DNA of 17,275 nucleotides from Mucilaginibacter empetricola (lineage in GTDB: Bacteria > Bacteroidota > Bacteroidia > Sphingobacteriales > Sphingobacteriaceae), in NCBI RefSeq assembly GCF_024808665.1, contig NZ_JANUBZ010000027.1, positions 1 to 17,275 on the forward strand, in the 5' to 3' direction. Of the stretch, positions 7,286 to 14,513 are shown piece after piece. The number at the start of each line of letters is the position of its first letter. Position 1 is the first letter of the stretch. Below the pieces are notes generated by a model. The model made no database searches. It worked only from the letters and a program-made list of their open reading frames with translations, and had not been told where the DNA came from. A program made the translations under genes and the position numbers.

Positions 7286-7316
7286 CAAAGCCTGGCCTAG
7301 CGCTGGGCTTTGTTCA
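7286..7316 (+). terminator. Rho-independent terminator after cassette 2
   Basis: The arms CAAAGCC and GGCTTTG flank an imperfect inner stem and are followed by TTCATTT. The 3' arm plus tail GGGCTTTGTTC (7305-7315) is identical to that of the first cassette at 1297-1307. It separates the immunity gene from the convergent XRE remnant. Confidence 0.6.
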
Positions 7317-7397
7317 TTTAAACGAGGCTTTTTTAGCTTTATAATCCCTTATAAGTGCGTCAATAATCATGTACACCTGCTTGGTTATTGCAGCATT
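7314..7397 (-). pseudogene. C-terminal remnant of an XRE repressor
   Basis: On the minus strand this short frame reads AAITKQVYMIIDALIRDYK and then a Lys-rich end (stop TGA at 7316-7314). It aligns with the tail of the XRE gene at 1320-1673 (KHLVKTFIDAFITK) and has the typical ID-A-x-I pattern of Bacteroidota XRE C-termini. It has the same position and orientation as that gene: after a tip, an immunity gene and a terminator. The frame is closed by a stop at 7398-7400, so the HTH part is missing. The break coincides with the 5' end of the NUMOD4 gene. This is the trace of a truncated second unit. Confidence 0.6.
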
Positions 7398-8143
7398 TCA
7401 TAGCAACACTAAAACAAAAATGTATTCCTGATATTTGTGCTTTAAAAGAACCTATACTTTCAGCTTTGGATCAGATACCTCCTTATCAAAACAAATCTCT
7501 AATCGATATTCCCGGAGAAGCATGGAAAGACATCCCCGGTTTTGAAGGATACTACCAGGCTTCGACAAAGGGAAGGATAAAGTCGCTTGACCGTATTATT
7601 CCCCATCCGCGTTTGTATCAGCAATTCGTCACAGGACGCATATTAAGTCAGAAGGTTAATAAAAGTAACAATGTAAAAACCGGTGAGCCCATGATTGACT
7701 TGGGGGTAACCCTGACGGTAGAAAATCAACAATACTATGGCAATGTCCGCAGGCTCATTTATAAGACGTTTATTGACCCGCGCCTTGATTACAAGAAAAA
7801 TGGGGTATATGTAATCAATATTGACGGTGACGGCTATAACAACCGCCCGGAAAACGTGGCCGTAGTGACCAAAAGTGAAAAGCAATTGCGGGCTGTCGCA
7901 CGGGAACGGGTGCTGCCATCAAACCTAAAAACGGCTGACCGTTCCGATTGGAAAAAGAATAATTCCACCAGCAAGCCAATCGAGCAATACGACTTGCAAG
8001 ACAACCTTATCAAGCGATATCCCAGCATCAAAGAAGCTTCCCGGCAAACGAAGACTGATAATAAAGCCATTATTCAAGTAGCAAAAGGAATGTACAAGCA
8101 ATGGAATGGCTTTGTGTGGAAGTATGGCAAAAGTAGCTTGTGA
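7388..8143 (+). CDS. NUMOD4/HNH-like homing-endonuclease-type protein
   Basis: Domains in order: a NUMOD4 motif (about residues 44-70: EAWKDIPGFEGYYQASTKGRIKSLDR, split here only by context), an HNH-like region (VRRLIYKTFI at 120-129 and INIDGDGYNNRPENVAV at 143-159) and a NUMOD1-like C-terminal helix-turn-helix (KPIEQYDLQDNLIKRYPSIKE at about 196-216, then GFVWKYG). NUMOD modules bind DNA next to homing nuclease domains. The two usual HNH histidines are replaced by Arg121 and Asn144, so classical HNH catalysis is doubtful. The frame has no ATG before about codon 102; the start given is a TTG at the junction with the XRE remnant, so the 5' end may be truncated. No intron is visible around it. 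Confidence 0.75.
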   Translation: MQHFIATLKQKCIPDICALKEPILSALDQIPPYQNKSLIDIPGEAWKDIPGFEGYYQASTKGRIKSLDRIIPHPRLYQQFVTGRILSQKVNKSNNVKTGEPMIDLGVTLTVENQQYYGNVRRLIYKTFIDPRLDYKKNGVYVINIDGDGYNNRPENVAVVTKSEKQLRAVARERVLPSNLKTADRSDWKKNNSTSKPIEQYDLQDNLIKRYPSIKEASRQTKTDNKAIIQVAKGMYKQWNGFVWKYGKSSL

Positions 8144-8162
8144 CTATTGCAACTAAGGGGTA

Positions 8163-8238
8163 CGGGGATTTCCCCGCAAGATAGGGTGTCACCGACGGAA
8201 AGATAGCAATCTGTCACCGGCGATACACCCTATCTTGC
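8163..8238. other. Candidate oriT or recombination site: nested inverted repeats
   Basis: A dyad CGGGG-ATTT-CCCCG (8163-8176) abuts a perfect 14-bp inverted repeat, GCAAGATAGGGTGT (8176-8189) and ACACCCTATCTTGC (8225-8238), with a 35-bp centre. Inside are two direct copies of TGTCACCG (8187-8194, 8212-8219). Mobilisation elements often place inverted and direct repeats of this kind at the transfer origin beside the relaxase gene, which here starts about 1.65 kb away. The two flanking genes converge, so it could also be a bidirectional terminator, but there is no T tract. Confidence 0.45.
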
Positions 8239-8241
8239 TAA

Positions 8242-8979
8242 CTAACGTCTAAAATAGCGTCGGCTATCATCCCATAAAATTCGTATTCCCATGAAAGCTA
8301 ATTGGATAAACATAATCAACAAATAACCGGCATAGATAAGAAGTGGTATACATAAAATTAATTTGAAATAATAGAAAAACCCCGGTTTTTCATATTCGTA
8401 CTGAACGCTATAGCCAGCTGACTGTAACCGGTCAATATAAGAATGTAGCGGCTTTTCATCAAAATGTTCGCTTAAATCAATATCATCTAATTGGCCATCA
8501 TTATTTTTATCGTATATGCTAAGTTTGCTATCTTCATCGTCAACTTTAATAATAGAAATTCTTGTTAAGGCGTCATTAATGGGGGTATCAATAGTAATGA
8601 TGCCATTAGGGCTGACATTTTTTTGTAAGACAAACAAGCTGTCAGAAGAAAATTTCAAGGAAGTAGTAGTATTTAAAACAAAGGTTTTTGGTTTTACTTT
8701 AGTCACATTACCATTTTTTTCAACATTGCTTTGATTCTGGTTGGAACTGTTACTCACATCTGGGGCAAGGCGTGGAGAAGTAAATATTTTTAAAAGTATA
8801 ATGAAACCTAAAGATATTACAATAAACCACTGTAAAAATTTAAGTATTTGAGAAAGCGTTTCACTTGTTGCTGGTATTTTTCTTATAGCTGCTTGAAGTA
8901 TTATTAGCACCACAACGCAGACGATTCCGAATAAATCGCCCTTCTCAATAATATAAGTATATATTTCCTTCAGGTCCAT
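8242..8979 (-). CDS. Membrane protein with EF-hand-like loop, unknown
   Basis: This 245-aa protein has two N-terminal membrane helices (about residues 16-32 and 48-66), a soluble middle of about 130 residues and one or two C-terminal helices (201-234). The middle has DKNNDGQLDDID (157-168), which follows the EF-hand/dockerin calcium-loop pattern at positions 1, 3, 5 and 8, with Asp in place of the usual Glu at position 12. It ends in a basic tail (RRYFRR). It lies downstream of the relaxase, in the same direction, across a 71-bp AT-rich gap. The DNA is AT-rich like the STAND gene. I do not recognise the family. It may be a cargo gene or an envelope-associated accessory of the element. Confidence 0.75.
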   Translation of the reverse strand: MDLKEIYTYIIEKGDLFGIVCVVVLIILQAAIRKIPATSETLSQILKFLQWFIVISLGFIILLKIFTSPRLAPDVSNSSNQNQSNVEKNGNVTKVKPKTFVLNTTTSLKFSSDSLFVLQKNVSPNGIITIDTPINDALTRISIIKVDDEDSKLSIYDKNNDGQLDDIDLSEHFDEKPLHSYIDRLQSAGYSVQYEYEKPGFFYYFKLILCIPLLIYAGYLLIMFIQLAFMGIRILWDDSRRYFRR

Positions 8980-9050
8980 TAAATTGACATTTAGGTTTTT
9001 GTAATAAATATAAAAAAATAATATTAAAACTCCTCTGTGAAAAGAGTCTC

Positions 9051-9890
9051 TTACCGTTCCCTGTCGCCACTATCATGCTCCCTGTTATCCCTTTCCTTTT
9101 GCCATTCTCGCACGGCCTGTATCTCTGATAATACTCGGTCTTCCTCGTTTCGTTCAACGGGCAAGTTTTCAAATTGCTTATCCGGCAAGAGCCGGGAAAA
9201 GCGAAACTTCAAGCCCTCATATTCTATGCCGGTTGGCTTGCCGTTGCGTTCGTAATGATGCAATCCTTGGTCACGCAATAGTGCTAAAAACTCCTGCTGG
9301 CTTGTCGCCTGTGCAAAACACCTGTTTACGGTATCAATGATCTGCTCGCGCTGTTTGGCATGCCACTTTGCATGGCTTTGGTACCGCTCTCCTTTGCCAT
9401 GTTCCGGCAGGCTTTCGGTGAGTTCGGGGTATTTTCGCTTATGGTATTCCTGAAAAGATACCTTCAGTTCATGCAGTTTTGCTTTGGACATGCCAAAAGA
9501 TTTGCCTGTCCTGAAATGCAGTCCTGACGTACAGAAATGGATATGGACATGCTCCTTGTCCCGATGAACGGCACCGATCATTACACCAGTTATGCCGCGC
9601 AGTCTGATATATTCGTGTACCAGATCGTCAATCATTTCCTTTGTAATAAGTTCGTTGTTCTCTTTAGCGGACAGTGAAACGAGTTCATGAAAAAAATAGA
9701 TTTGGTCGGTACGTGATTGCAGCCTAAAACTTTGATTTTCGATAAATTCATGCACATAATCGTTTATAGTGTCAGAACGCAGATTATGCGTATACACCTC
9801 TGCTTTATTTATCTTTGCTTCATCTAGTATGTATTGGATAAGGCTTTTGTATGAAGGGTTATGCCTCGCTAGGATTTTGACGATTGCCAT
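9051..9890 (-). CDS. MOBP-type relaxase / mobilisation nuclease
   Basis: A relaxase nicks oriT and pilots the transferred strand. With the start at MAIVK (ATG 9890-9888) the protein is 279 aa. Y20 in LIQYIL is the likely catalytic tyrosine (motif I), FFHELVSLS (about 67-75) resembles motif II, and H109 with HVHIHF (H114, H116, H118) is the metal-binding motif III of the MOBP/PF03432 family. The frame is open further upstream to 10010, but that stretch runs through a terminator hairpin and the end of the next gene, so I reject the longer start. It is shorter than many relaxases and ends in a charged, helical tail. The coupling ATPase and MobC-like protein lie 4.6-6 kb away on the other strand. 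Confidence 0.88.
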   Translation of the reverse strand: MAIVKILARHNPSYKSLIQYILDEAKINKAEVYTHNLRSDTINDYVHEFIENQSFRLQSRTDQIYFFHELVSLSAKENNELITKEMIDDLVHEYIRLRGITGVMIGAVHRDKEHVHIHFCTSGLHFRTGKSFGMSKAKLHELKVSFQEYHKRKYPELTESLPEHGKGERYQSHAKWHAKQREQIIDTVNRCFAQATSQQEFLALLRDQGLHHYERNGKPTGIEYEGLKFRFSRLLPDKQFENLPVERNEEDRVLSEIQAVREWQKERDNREHDSGDRER

Positions 9891-9918
9891 ATTTAAAGCT
9901 ACGAAATTGGTGGGCAAT

Positions 9919-9946
9919 AAAAAAGCACCGTGCAATTGCACGGTGC
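9919..9946 (-). terminator. Strong Rho-independent terminator of the 191-aa gene
   Basis: A perfect 22-bp palindrome (9925-9946; arms GCACCGTGC/GCACGGTGC, loop AATT) is followed on the minus strand by TTTTTT (9924-9919). It lies just after the 191-aa gene and 29 bp before the relaxase start. This is the textbook form, and it argues that the relaxase is read from its own promoter or by read-through. Confidence 0.88.
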
Positions 9947-9958
9947 GGGTTTGTTGTG

Positions 9959-10534
9959 TTACTTTTTTAAGAACGGTTTGAGTTCCTCGGGAAACTCCTC
10001 CATCGGCCAACCCTTTTTCAAGGTTTCAATCAATAGCAGATATGCTTCTTTCCAGGTGCCTTTGAAGTTGTACAGTTCGGGATACTTTTCGACATCTTCC
10101 AATGTGGGCAATAAAAAAATTGCTGTACCATCGTCTTTCAAGTGTACCTCATAACCTTCTTTGGCTTGGTTTGTATTGTGGGTATACGAAGGTGCAAAAA
10201 AAGCGATGATAACGATGCTCCTCTTTAGCAATTCTATGTCTTCGCTTCCTACAATAGCACTGAATGGGCAGTACTCCCAACCCGGTAGATTGCCAAATAA
10301 CGTTACCCACTGCTGTAAGATTTCATCTTGTTGATCCCAGGCTGTAACGGTTAAGCTATAGTCTAAGGGTACTTTATCTTTTAAGAACAAATGAACCTCA
10401 GGGATTTGAGCTAAGAAGCTGCTTAAAAACACCTTGTCTTCATTAGAGATTGATCTCAACTGTGCAAGGCGTTTTTGGATTAAATTGAGTCGATCAATGT
10501 TAGAGATTGTTAAAGCTATATGTTTCATGGTCAT
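9959..10534 (-). CDS. Hypothetical protein, unknown
   Basis: This 191-aa soluble protein has no signal peptide or obvious membrane helix. It is rich in Leu and Glu, with an N-terminal helical region and a C-terminal segment with several aromatic residues (LYNFKGTWKEAYLLLIETLKKGW). Two starts are possible, ATG 10534 and ATG 10528. A dyad GGTCA-TTTAG-TGACC (10529-10543) spans the first one and could be an operator or hinder initiation there. It ends in a strong terminator, so it is probably a single-gene unit between the relaxase and the STAND-like gene. I recognise no family. Confidence 0.7.
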   Translation of the reverse strand: MTMKHIALTISNIDRLNLIQKRLAQLRSISNEDKVFLSSFLAQIPEVHLFLKDKVPLDYSLTVTAWDQQDEILQQWVTLFGNLPGWEYCPFSAIVGSEDIELLKRSIVIIAFFAPSYTHNTNQAKEGYEVHLKDDGTAIFLLPTLEDVEKYPELYNFKGTWKEAYLLLIETLKKGWPMEEFPEELKPFLKK

Positions 10535-10543
10535 TTAGTGACC
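10529..10543. promoter_or_regulatory. Dyad over the start of the 191-aa gene
   Basis: GGTCA (10529-10533) and TGACC (10539-10543) form a 5-bp dyad around TTTAG. It covers the first of two possible start codons. Its place suggests an operator or an RNA hairpin affecting translation, but a 5-bp dyad can occur by chance. Confidence 0.25.
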
Positions 10544-10652
10544 AAAAAAAAGAATAATAGCCCCTTCCTTTGAACACCAAACGACGCCGCTTTTAAGGAA
10601 CTGCATTCAAGAAGATTACTACTATTTTTGAAATATGTCAATAGTTAATGAA

Positions 10653-12194
10653 CTACCATTTCAACAACGAGGATATGAAAAACCATTTAATAGCGCTTGT
10701 TTCAGGGTCAATAAAATATTGTTCAATTTGATCTTTTATTCTTTTATCAAAATACCAGTCGTCAAAAAGAGGTTGACACAAGCCTTTTTCAGCTAATAAA
10801 TTATGATGGAATTTACACAAATAAATATCCTTGAAGAATTCGGGAAACCTGGGATGTCTTTCTAGTGAAAAGTAGCGAAATAAAGCTTTAGCAATTGGAT
10901 CATTTGGATTATATTCTAACAGACGATCGCTAGTCTCATTATTTTTGTTTAAAATATCTGCGAGTCTTAACAGGGTATCCCACGACATAATTGTTGAGTT
11001 ATTATTAAATAAGCAAGACGCATAATAAAGAGCTAAAGCCAAGCCAGGGAATTTCCCATATATTTTCTTTTGATCTGTTACAATAATCTCTTTGAACTGG
11101 TGCAATAACGATTTGCTTTTCGTGAACAATCCATCTTCAGCAACACGTATAATAACAAACAGTAAAATAAAAATTGGACAGCTATTAATTGCTGACGTGG
11201 TTAATTGACTCGCAACGGCCTCGCTCCATTTTTTATTTGGGCCTATTACTTTCTTTAGGATTGATTTATTTTCATCATTTAATAATTCAAACGCGCCATT
11301 CTCTATAAGATAAGGATAATAGGGCTTTTCTTCAATAGGATTGCGGTCGCCAATGATTATTCTAATATTATTAATTTTTGCAATCCTATTTAGAAACCTG
11401 CTAGTTAATTCGGGGCTATGCCTATAGGCATACCAGTCTTCCAATATTAAAAGATAGTTTTCAAAGGTTTTGCTAAGTTTGAGTAAGTCAATGTCGCAAA
11501 AATCATTAAGATCATCTATCCATATTGCCCTGAATCGCTCACTTTTACAGGCTATAGTCAAATGCCTTAAAAATGTGGACTTGCCACAGCCACCATTTCC
11601 ATGAATCACCGCAATTATTTTACTCTTTCCCTCAAAATTTTCTAATATGTGATCCTTAACGGTTTCGTTGAGATTTCTTGGATAGTCCCATGTTTTAATC
11701 ACGCCATGCCATTGGCAGTCATTGTCATCTTTTCCTAAATAATAATCAACATGACTATATGGATGATTTTTAGATAATATATTTTGAACGAAGTCATCGT
11801 TGATTAAAATGGCACTTTCCAGCTTTATATGCCTGAAATTTGAAAAATGCGTCCCTTTCGGCGTTCTAATTGTGTCTGCATATAAATCAAGAGTTTCAAT
11901 CGTGAATATTTCAAATTCTTGACTTGTAGATAGCGGAATTTCATTTCTGCTTTCGTCAAGCTCTCTATGAAAAAACTTAATCAGTGTTTGACCGTCAAAA
12001 CGCACGTCCACACTTTTCTCAATATCATCATTGAATGAAATATAGTATGGACTCCGCTTGTCTTTGCTAAATTTTAGCAGTTCATCCTTTAAATCCGCTT
12101 TTCTGTTTTCGGTATACCTATAAATGACTCTATCCCTCAATGAGTTTAAGAAAAATGCAGAATAACTTTTCCTGTCGGAAGGCTTCTTTTTCAT
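10653..12194 (-). CDS. STAND-like P-loop NTPase, possible defence gene
   Basis: This 513-aa protein has a Walker A motif GNGGCGKST (residues 199-207), a Walker B strand YLLILEDW (247-254), a following RIIIGDRNP sensor-like strand, and a helical region after it, as in STAND/AAA ATPases of sensing proteins. The first ~180 residues carry no motif I recognise and may be an effector or sensor domain. No C-terminal TPR, WD or LRR repeats are visible, and the protein ends abruptly (FFISSLLKW), so it may lack a C-terminal sensor. The gene is markedly AT-rich compared with the operon at 12605-17075 and sits between mobilisation genes, as cargo would. Many STAND NTPases on mobile elements act in phage defence; that role here is inference. 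Confidence 0.8.
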   Translation of the reverse strand: MKKKPSDRKSYSAFFLNSLRDRVIYRYTENRKADLKDELLKFSKDKRSPYYISFNDDIEKSVDVRFDGQTLIKFFHRELDESRNEIPLSTSQEFEIFTIETLDLYADTIRTPKGTHFSNFRHIKLESAILINDDFVQNILSKNHPYSHVDYYLGKDDNDCQWHGVIKTWDYPRNLNETVKDHILENFEGKSKIIAVIHGNGGCGKSTFLRHLTIACKSERFRAIWIDDLNDFCDIDLLKLSKTFENYLLILEDWYAYRHSPELTSRFLNRIAKINNIRIIIGDRNPIEEKPYYPYLIENGAFELLNDENKSILKKVIGPNKKWSEAVASQLTTSAINSCPIFILLFVIIRVAEDGLFTKSKSLLHQFKEIIVTDQKKIYGKFPGLALALYYASCLFNNNSTIMSWDTLLRLADILNKNNETSDRLLEYNPNDPIAKALFRYFSLERHPRFPEFFKDIYLCKFHHNLLAEKGLCQPLFDDWYFDKRIKDQIEQYFIDPETSAIKWFFISSLLKW

Positions 12195-12213
12195 ATAAGT
12201 ATTGACAAGGTAG

Positions 12214-12250
12214 GCGAACCAGTGGGTGCTAATGTGCGAACCAGTGGGTG
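12214..12250. repeat. Two 15-bp direct repeats between divergent genes
   Basis: GCGAACCAGTGGGTG occurs at 12214-12228 and again at 12236-12250, a 22-bp period (about two helical turns). It lies in the 103-bp region between the STAND-like gene and the plus-strand operon. Spacing and place fit a cooperative operator for a regulator of one or both transcription units, or a short iteron pair. Confidence 0.6.
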
Positions 12251-12297
12251 GTTAATAAATCAGAATTTTTAGTGCTTTACATTCAAATAATAAAGTT

Positions 12298-12588
12298 ATG
12301 GAAAATTCATCAAAAATTAATTTGTCACCCCTCGAAATTGAGATTGAAAATAAAATTTCATCAGCATACCTATTCTCAATTGCCGTCCTAGTTGGGCAAC
12401 TTGATTTTTACGCGGTATTTATCGGCCTACAAACTCAATCTGACTTCACGGAAAAATCTGCCAAACAAGTGATCGGGCAAGAACACGACATAACCAAACT
12501 CGCTGCTGAATTCAGAAATGCTCCTGGCGTACGGCAGAAAGCCGATAAATACCACCAACTAATCGCGGAAATAAAAAAACACCGATAA
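12298..12588 (+). CDS. Small hypothetical protein, first gene of the mobilisation operon
   Basis: This 96-aa protein has a moderately hydrophobic stretch near residues 22-45 (AYLFSIAVLVGQLDFYAVFIG) and a charged helical C-terminus (KADKYHQLIAEIKKHR). It starts 48 bp after the direct repeats and lies 16 bp before the next gene in the same direction, so it probably leads the operon running to about 17270. I recognise no family. Its upstream DNA would carry the operon promoter, but no convincing -33/-7 pair is visible. Confidence 0.65.
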   Translation: MENSSKINLSPLEIEIENKISSAYLFSIAVLVGQLDFYAVFIGLQTQSDFTEKSAKQVIGQEHDITKLAAEFRNAPGVRQKADKYHQLIAEIKKHR

Positions 12589-12604
12589 CTAAAATCAAAT
12601 CAAT

Positions 12605-13678
12605 ATGGAAACAAAAACAATCAGGTACTATAGACCCGAGTTAGAGGCGGCTATAGACCAAAAAATCAAACTGATCGAGCAACGCATTCCGATCGTTTCG
12701 GTAGCCTACGCTGAAAAGAAGCAACCGCCCTTATCCAATGAAGATATAGGGCCGTTTTTCAAGGAGTTCCATATGCAGTATCAAGAGGTGTTTATCTCGA
12801 TAAATGAAAGCCTGCAAACGAACAATCTGGAGGCAAACCGCAGCAAGGACAATGAGCAAACGAAGCGAGATATTGCCGAGCTGCAAAACCAGCTAACCAT
12901 GGCGCAGGAGCAAGCCTTGCACAAGGGCGAAAATACCGCAAGAAAGCTGAAAGCACCATTCCAACCCGTCCGGCTTTACGGAGCATGGAGTGTGGTCGGT
13001 GTACTTAGCCTGTATGAAGGACTGATGAACCGTCCTAGCTTTTCTGCATGGGGCTACAATCTCATAGAAGCAATCGGCATGAGCATCGCTTTTGCAGCCC
13101 TGCTTGCAATTCTGGCACATACCTTTGAGCGCATCGTCAGAAAAGGCAAAACGCCTTGGCAACAGCGAGCAATTGCAATTGGCCTCTTGCTGTTCCTTGC
13201 AATCATCTTTTGGTATCTGGCGGAGGTCAGGGCAAATTATCTCTCCACGGTCGTCACCGAAAACACCGGCGCTGCCGCGTCATTCAGCCCGATCCCGTTC
13301 ACGCTTCTTTCCATGCTTCTTTTTATCGCCTCGGTCGCTACCTGCCACTTCCTGCTGCCGACCCGCGAGCAGCGTGAAATCATGCGTGAATACCAGTCGC
13401 AACGAGAGGCGGAGCGAAAAATCCCCAATAAAGTTACACAACTGGAGGCGGCTATAGAAGCCAAAAGAGTTGCAAATGAGGAAATGAACCGCATGTACAA
13501 TTCCTTGCAGGAATACGGTGCCATGCTTGAACAGCGCATTATTACGCACGCCAAACATGGCCTAGAATTATGGAAGAAGCATAATTTTTTGCATCGGACA
13601 GATGGCAGGCCGAAATCATTCGACAACGAATATTCTTTTGAATTCAAAACTTTTTTTCATCACGTAAACCTTTTGTAA
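12605..13678 (+). CDS. Coiled-coil membrane protein, possible transfer accessory
   Basis: This 357-aa protein has a cytoplasmic-type N-terminal half with a coiled-coil-like region (about residues 80-110), four likely membrane helices (about 123-140, 152-173, 187-206 and 230-251), a second coiled coil (about 255-300) and a soluble C-terminus. It has no signal peptide. It is immediately followed by a lipoprotein gene (one base between stop and start), and both belong to the operon with the coupling ATPase. This suggests an inner-membrane component that works with the lipoprotein during transfer. I recognise no T4SS family in it. The function is inferred from context. Confidence 0.75.
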   Translation: METKTIRYYRPELEAAIDQKIKLIEQRIPIVSVAYAEKKQPPLSNEDIGPFFKEFHMQYQEVFISINESLQTNNLEANRSKDNEQTKRDIAELQNQLTMAQEQALHKGENTARKLKAPFQPVRLYGAWSVVGVLSLYEGLMNRPSFSAWGYNLIEAIGMSIAFAALLAILAHTFERIVRKGKTPWQQRAIAIGLLLFLAIIFWYLAEVRANYLSTVVTENTGAAASFSPIPFTLLSMLLFIASVATCHFLLPTREQREIMREYQSQREAERKIPNKVTQLEAAIEAKRVANEEMNRMYNSLQEYGAMLEQRIITHAKHGLELWKKHNFLHRTDGRPKSFDNEYSFEFKTFFHHVNLL

Positions 13679-13679
13679 A

Positions 13680-14393
13680 ATGAAACCTATTATAACAATC
13701 CTGGCTTTGGTTGTGAGCTGTGTGTTGCCCTCTTGCAGCACACGGCCATCAGCCCCCGATATTCAAATAAGCTTGCTATTTGATATGACCGATAAGGTAG
13801 TAGCTGCATTTCCCTCGGCAGATGAATTCATTTCGCAGCTGAACTTGAAGGAGCAGCCATACCAAAGTATCTGTGTTCGCATATCGACCATCAGTGACAA
13901 AGACCTCAATAGTGCGACGGTCTTGTCACTCGAAAAAGAGGACGAGTGGGCATCGAATATCACCATCCGCAGGGCTAAGATACAGCACTTTGCCAAGCAA
14001 TTGCAGCAGTGTCTTTCCGCCATCCAAGGGGCTGATACGAGCTGCCATTCCATCATTTACCGGGCAGTAGCTGCCCAGGCGAACAGGCTTGCGGCATCCC
14101 CGGCGAAACGGAAATACCTCATCGTGTACAGCAATCTGTATGAGAACAGTGACATCAATTTTTATAATCCAGGCACGCTGCGCGTATTGCAAAACAATCC
14201 CAATATTATCCAGCAACGGTTAGAGCAGGAAGTCGCTCTGCACTCGCTGAACGGCCTTGATACATGGCTTATCTACAACGCAATAAGTTATCGGGATAAC
14301 AATCATTTCAAGCCAATTGTGGCCTTGTATCAGCGCATTTTGCAAGCGCATGGCAGCACGGTTCATGTCGATACTAAATTCCAGCCGCTATGA
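13680..14393 (+). CDS. Lipoprotein with VWA-like start
   Basis: This 237-aa protein has an N-terminal lipoprotein signal: a hydrophobic stretch (residues 4-16) and the lipobox LPSC with C19 as the lipidated residue. After the signal, ISLLFDMTDKV (30-40) resembles the first strand and MIDAS-like loop of von Willebrand A domains, and a later KRKYLIVYSNLYENS strand fits the same fold, but the DxSxS motif is not exact. Ser and Asn after the cysteine are not acidic. The gene lies one base after the coiled-coil membrane protein and overlaps the next small gene by four bases. It may be an envelope part of the transfer machinery; the fold call is tentative. Confidence 0.75.
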   Translation: MKPIITILALVVSCVLPSCSTRPSAPDIQISLLFDMTDKVVAAFPSADEFISQLNLKEQPYQSICVRISTISDKDLNSATVLSLEKEDEWASNITIRRAKIQHFAKQLQQCLSAIQGADTSCHSIIYRAVAAQANRLAASPAKRKYLIVYSNLYENSDINFYNPGTLRVLQNNPNIIQQRLEQEVALHSLNGLDTWLIYNAISYRDNNHFKPIVALYQRILQAHGSTVHVDTKFQPL

Positions 14394-14506
14394 ATGTCAT
14401 CGTTAAAATCTTGAAATTCCTCTGCTACGCAATTATCACCGTAGCAGAGTTTGCCCTGGCACTGTGCCTCGACATCGTTAAACAAATGAAAAAACCTTTT
14501 CAATAA
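14390..14506 (+). CDS. 38-aa single-helix membrane peptide
   Basis: The ATG at 14390 overlaps the stop of the lipoprotein gene (ATGA) and the frame ends with TAA at 14504-14506, 7 bp before the coupling ATPase. The peptide has one membrane helix (about residues 4-29, LKFLCYAIITVAEFALALCL) and a basic end (KQMKKPFQ), so a cytoplasmic C-terminus is likely. The tight overlap on one side and short gap on the other argue it is a real gene. VirD4-type coupling proteins usually have N-terminal membrane helices, which the next protein lacks, so this peptide could be a separate anchor. That link is inference. Confidence 0.6.
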   Translation: MNVIVKILKFLCYAIITVAEFALALCLDIVKQMKKPFQ

Positions 14507-14513
14507 AATCATT

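Noticed and set aside
9022..9048. Possible terminator after the relaxase gene
   Set aside because: Only a 4-bp stem (CTCT/AGAG) before an AT-rich tract; too weak to call.
9891..10010. Longer start for the relaxase, adding 40 residues
   Set aside because: This extension reads through a perfect terminator hairpin and into the end of the neighbouring gene; MAIVK at 9890 matches the usual start of such relaxases.
12214..12250. tRNA-like GGTTCG (T-loop) on the minus strand, suggesting a tRNA fragment or att site
   Set aside because: No acceptor stem, anticodon arm or CCA fits around it, and the motif is simply part of the two direct repeats.
13092..13457. Open frame overlapping the coiled-coil membrane protein
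   Set aside because: Low-complexity Ser/Arg-rich translation in an alternative frame; the main frame has proper membrane helices and operon spacing.
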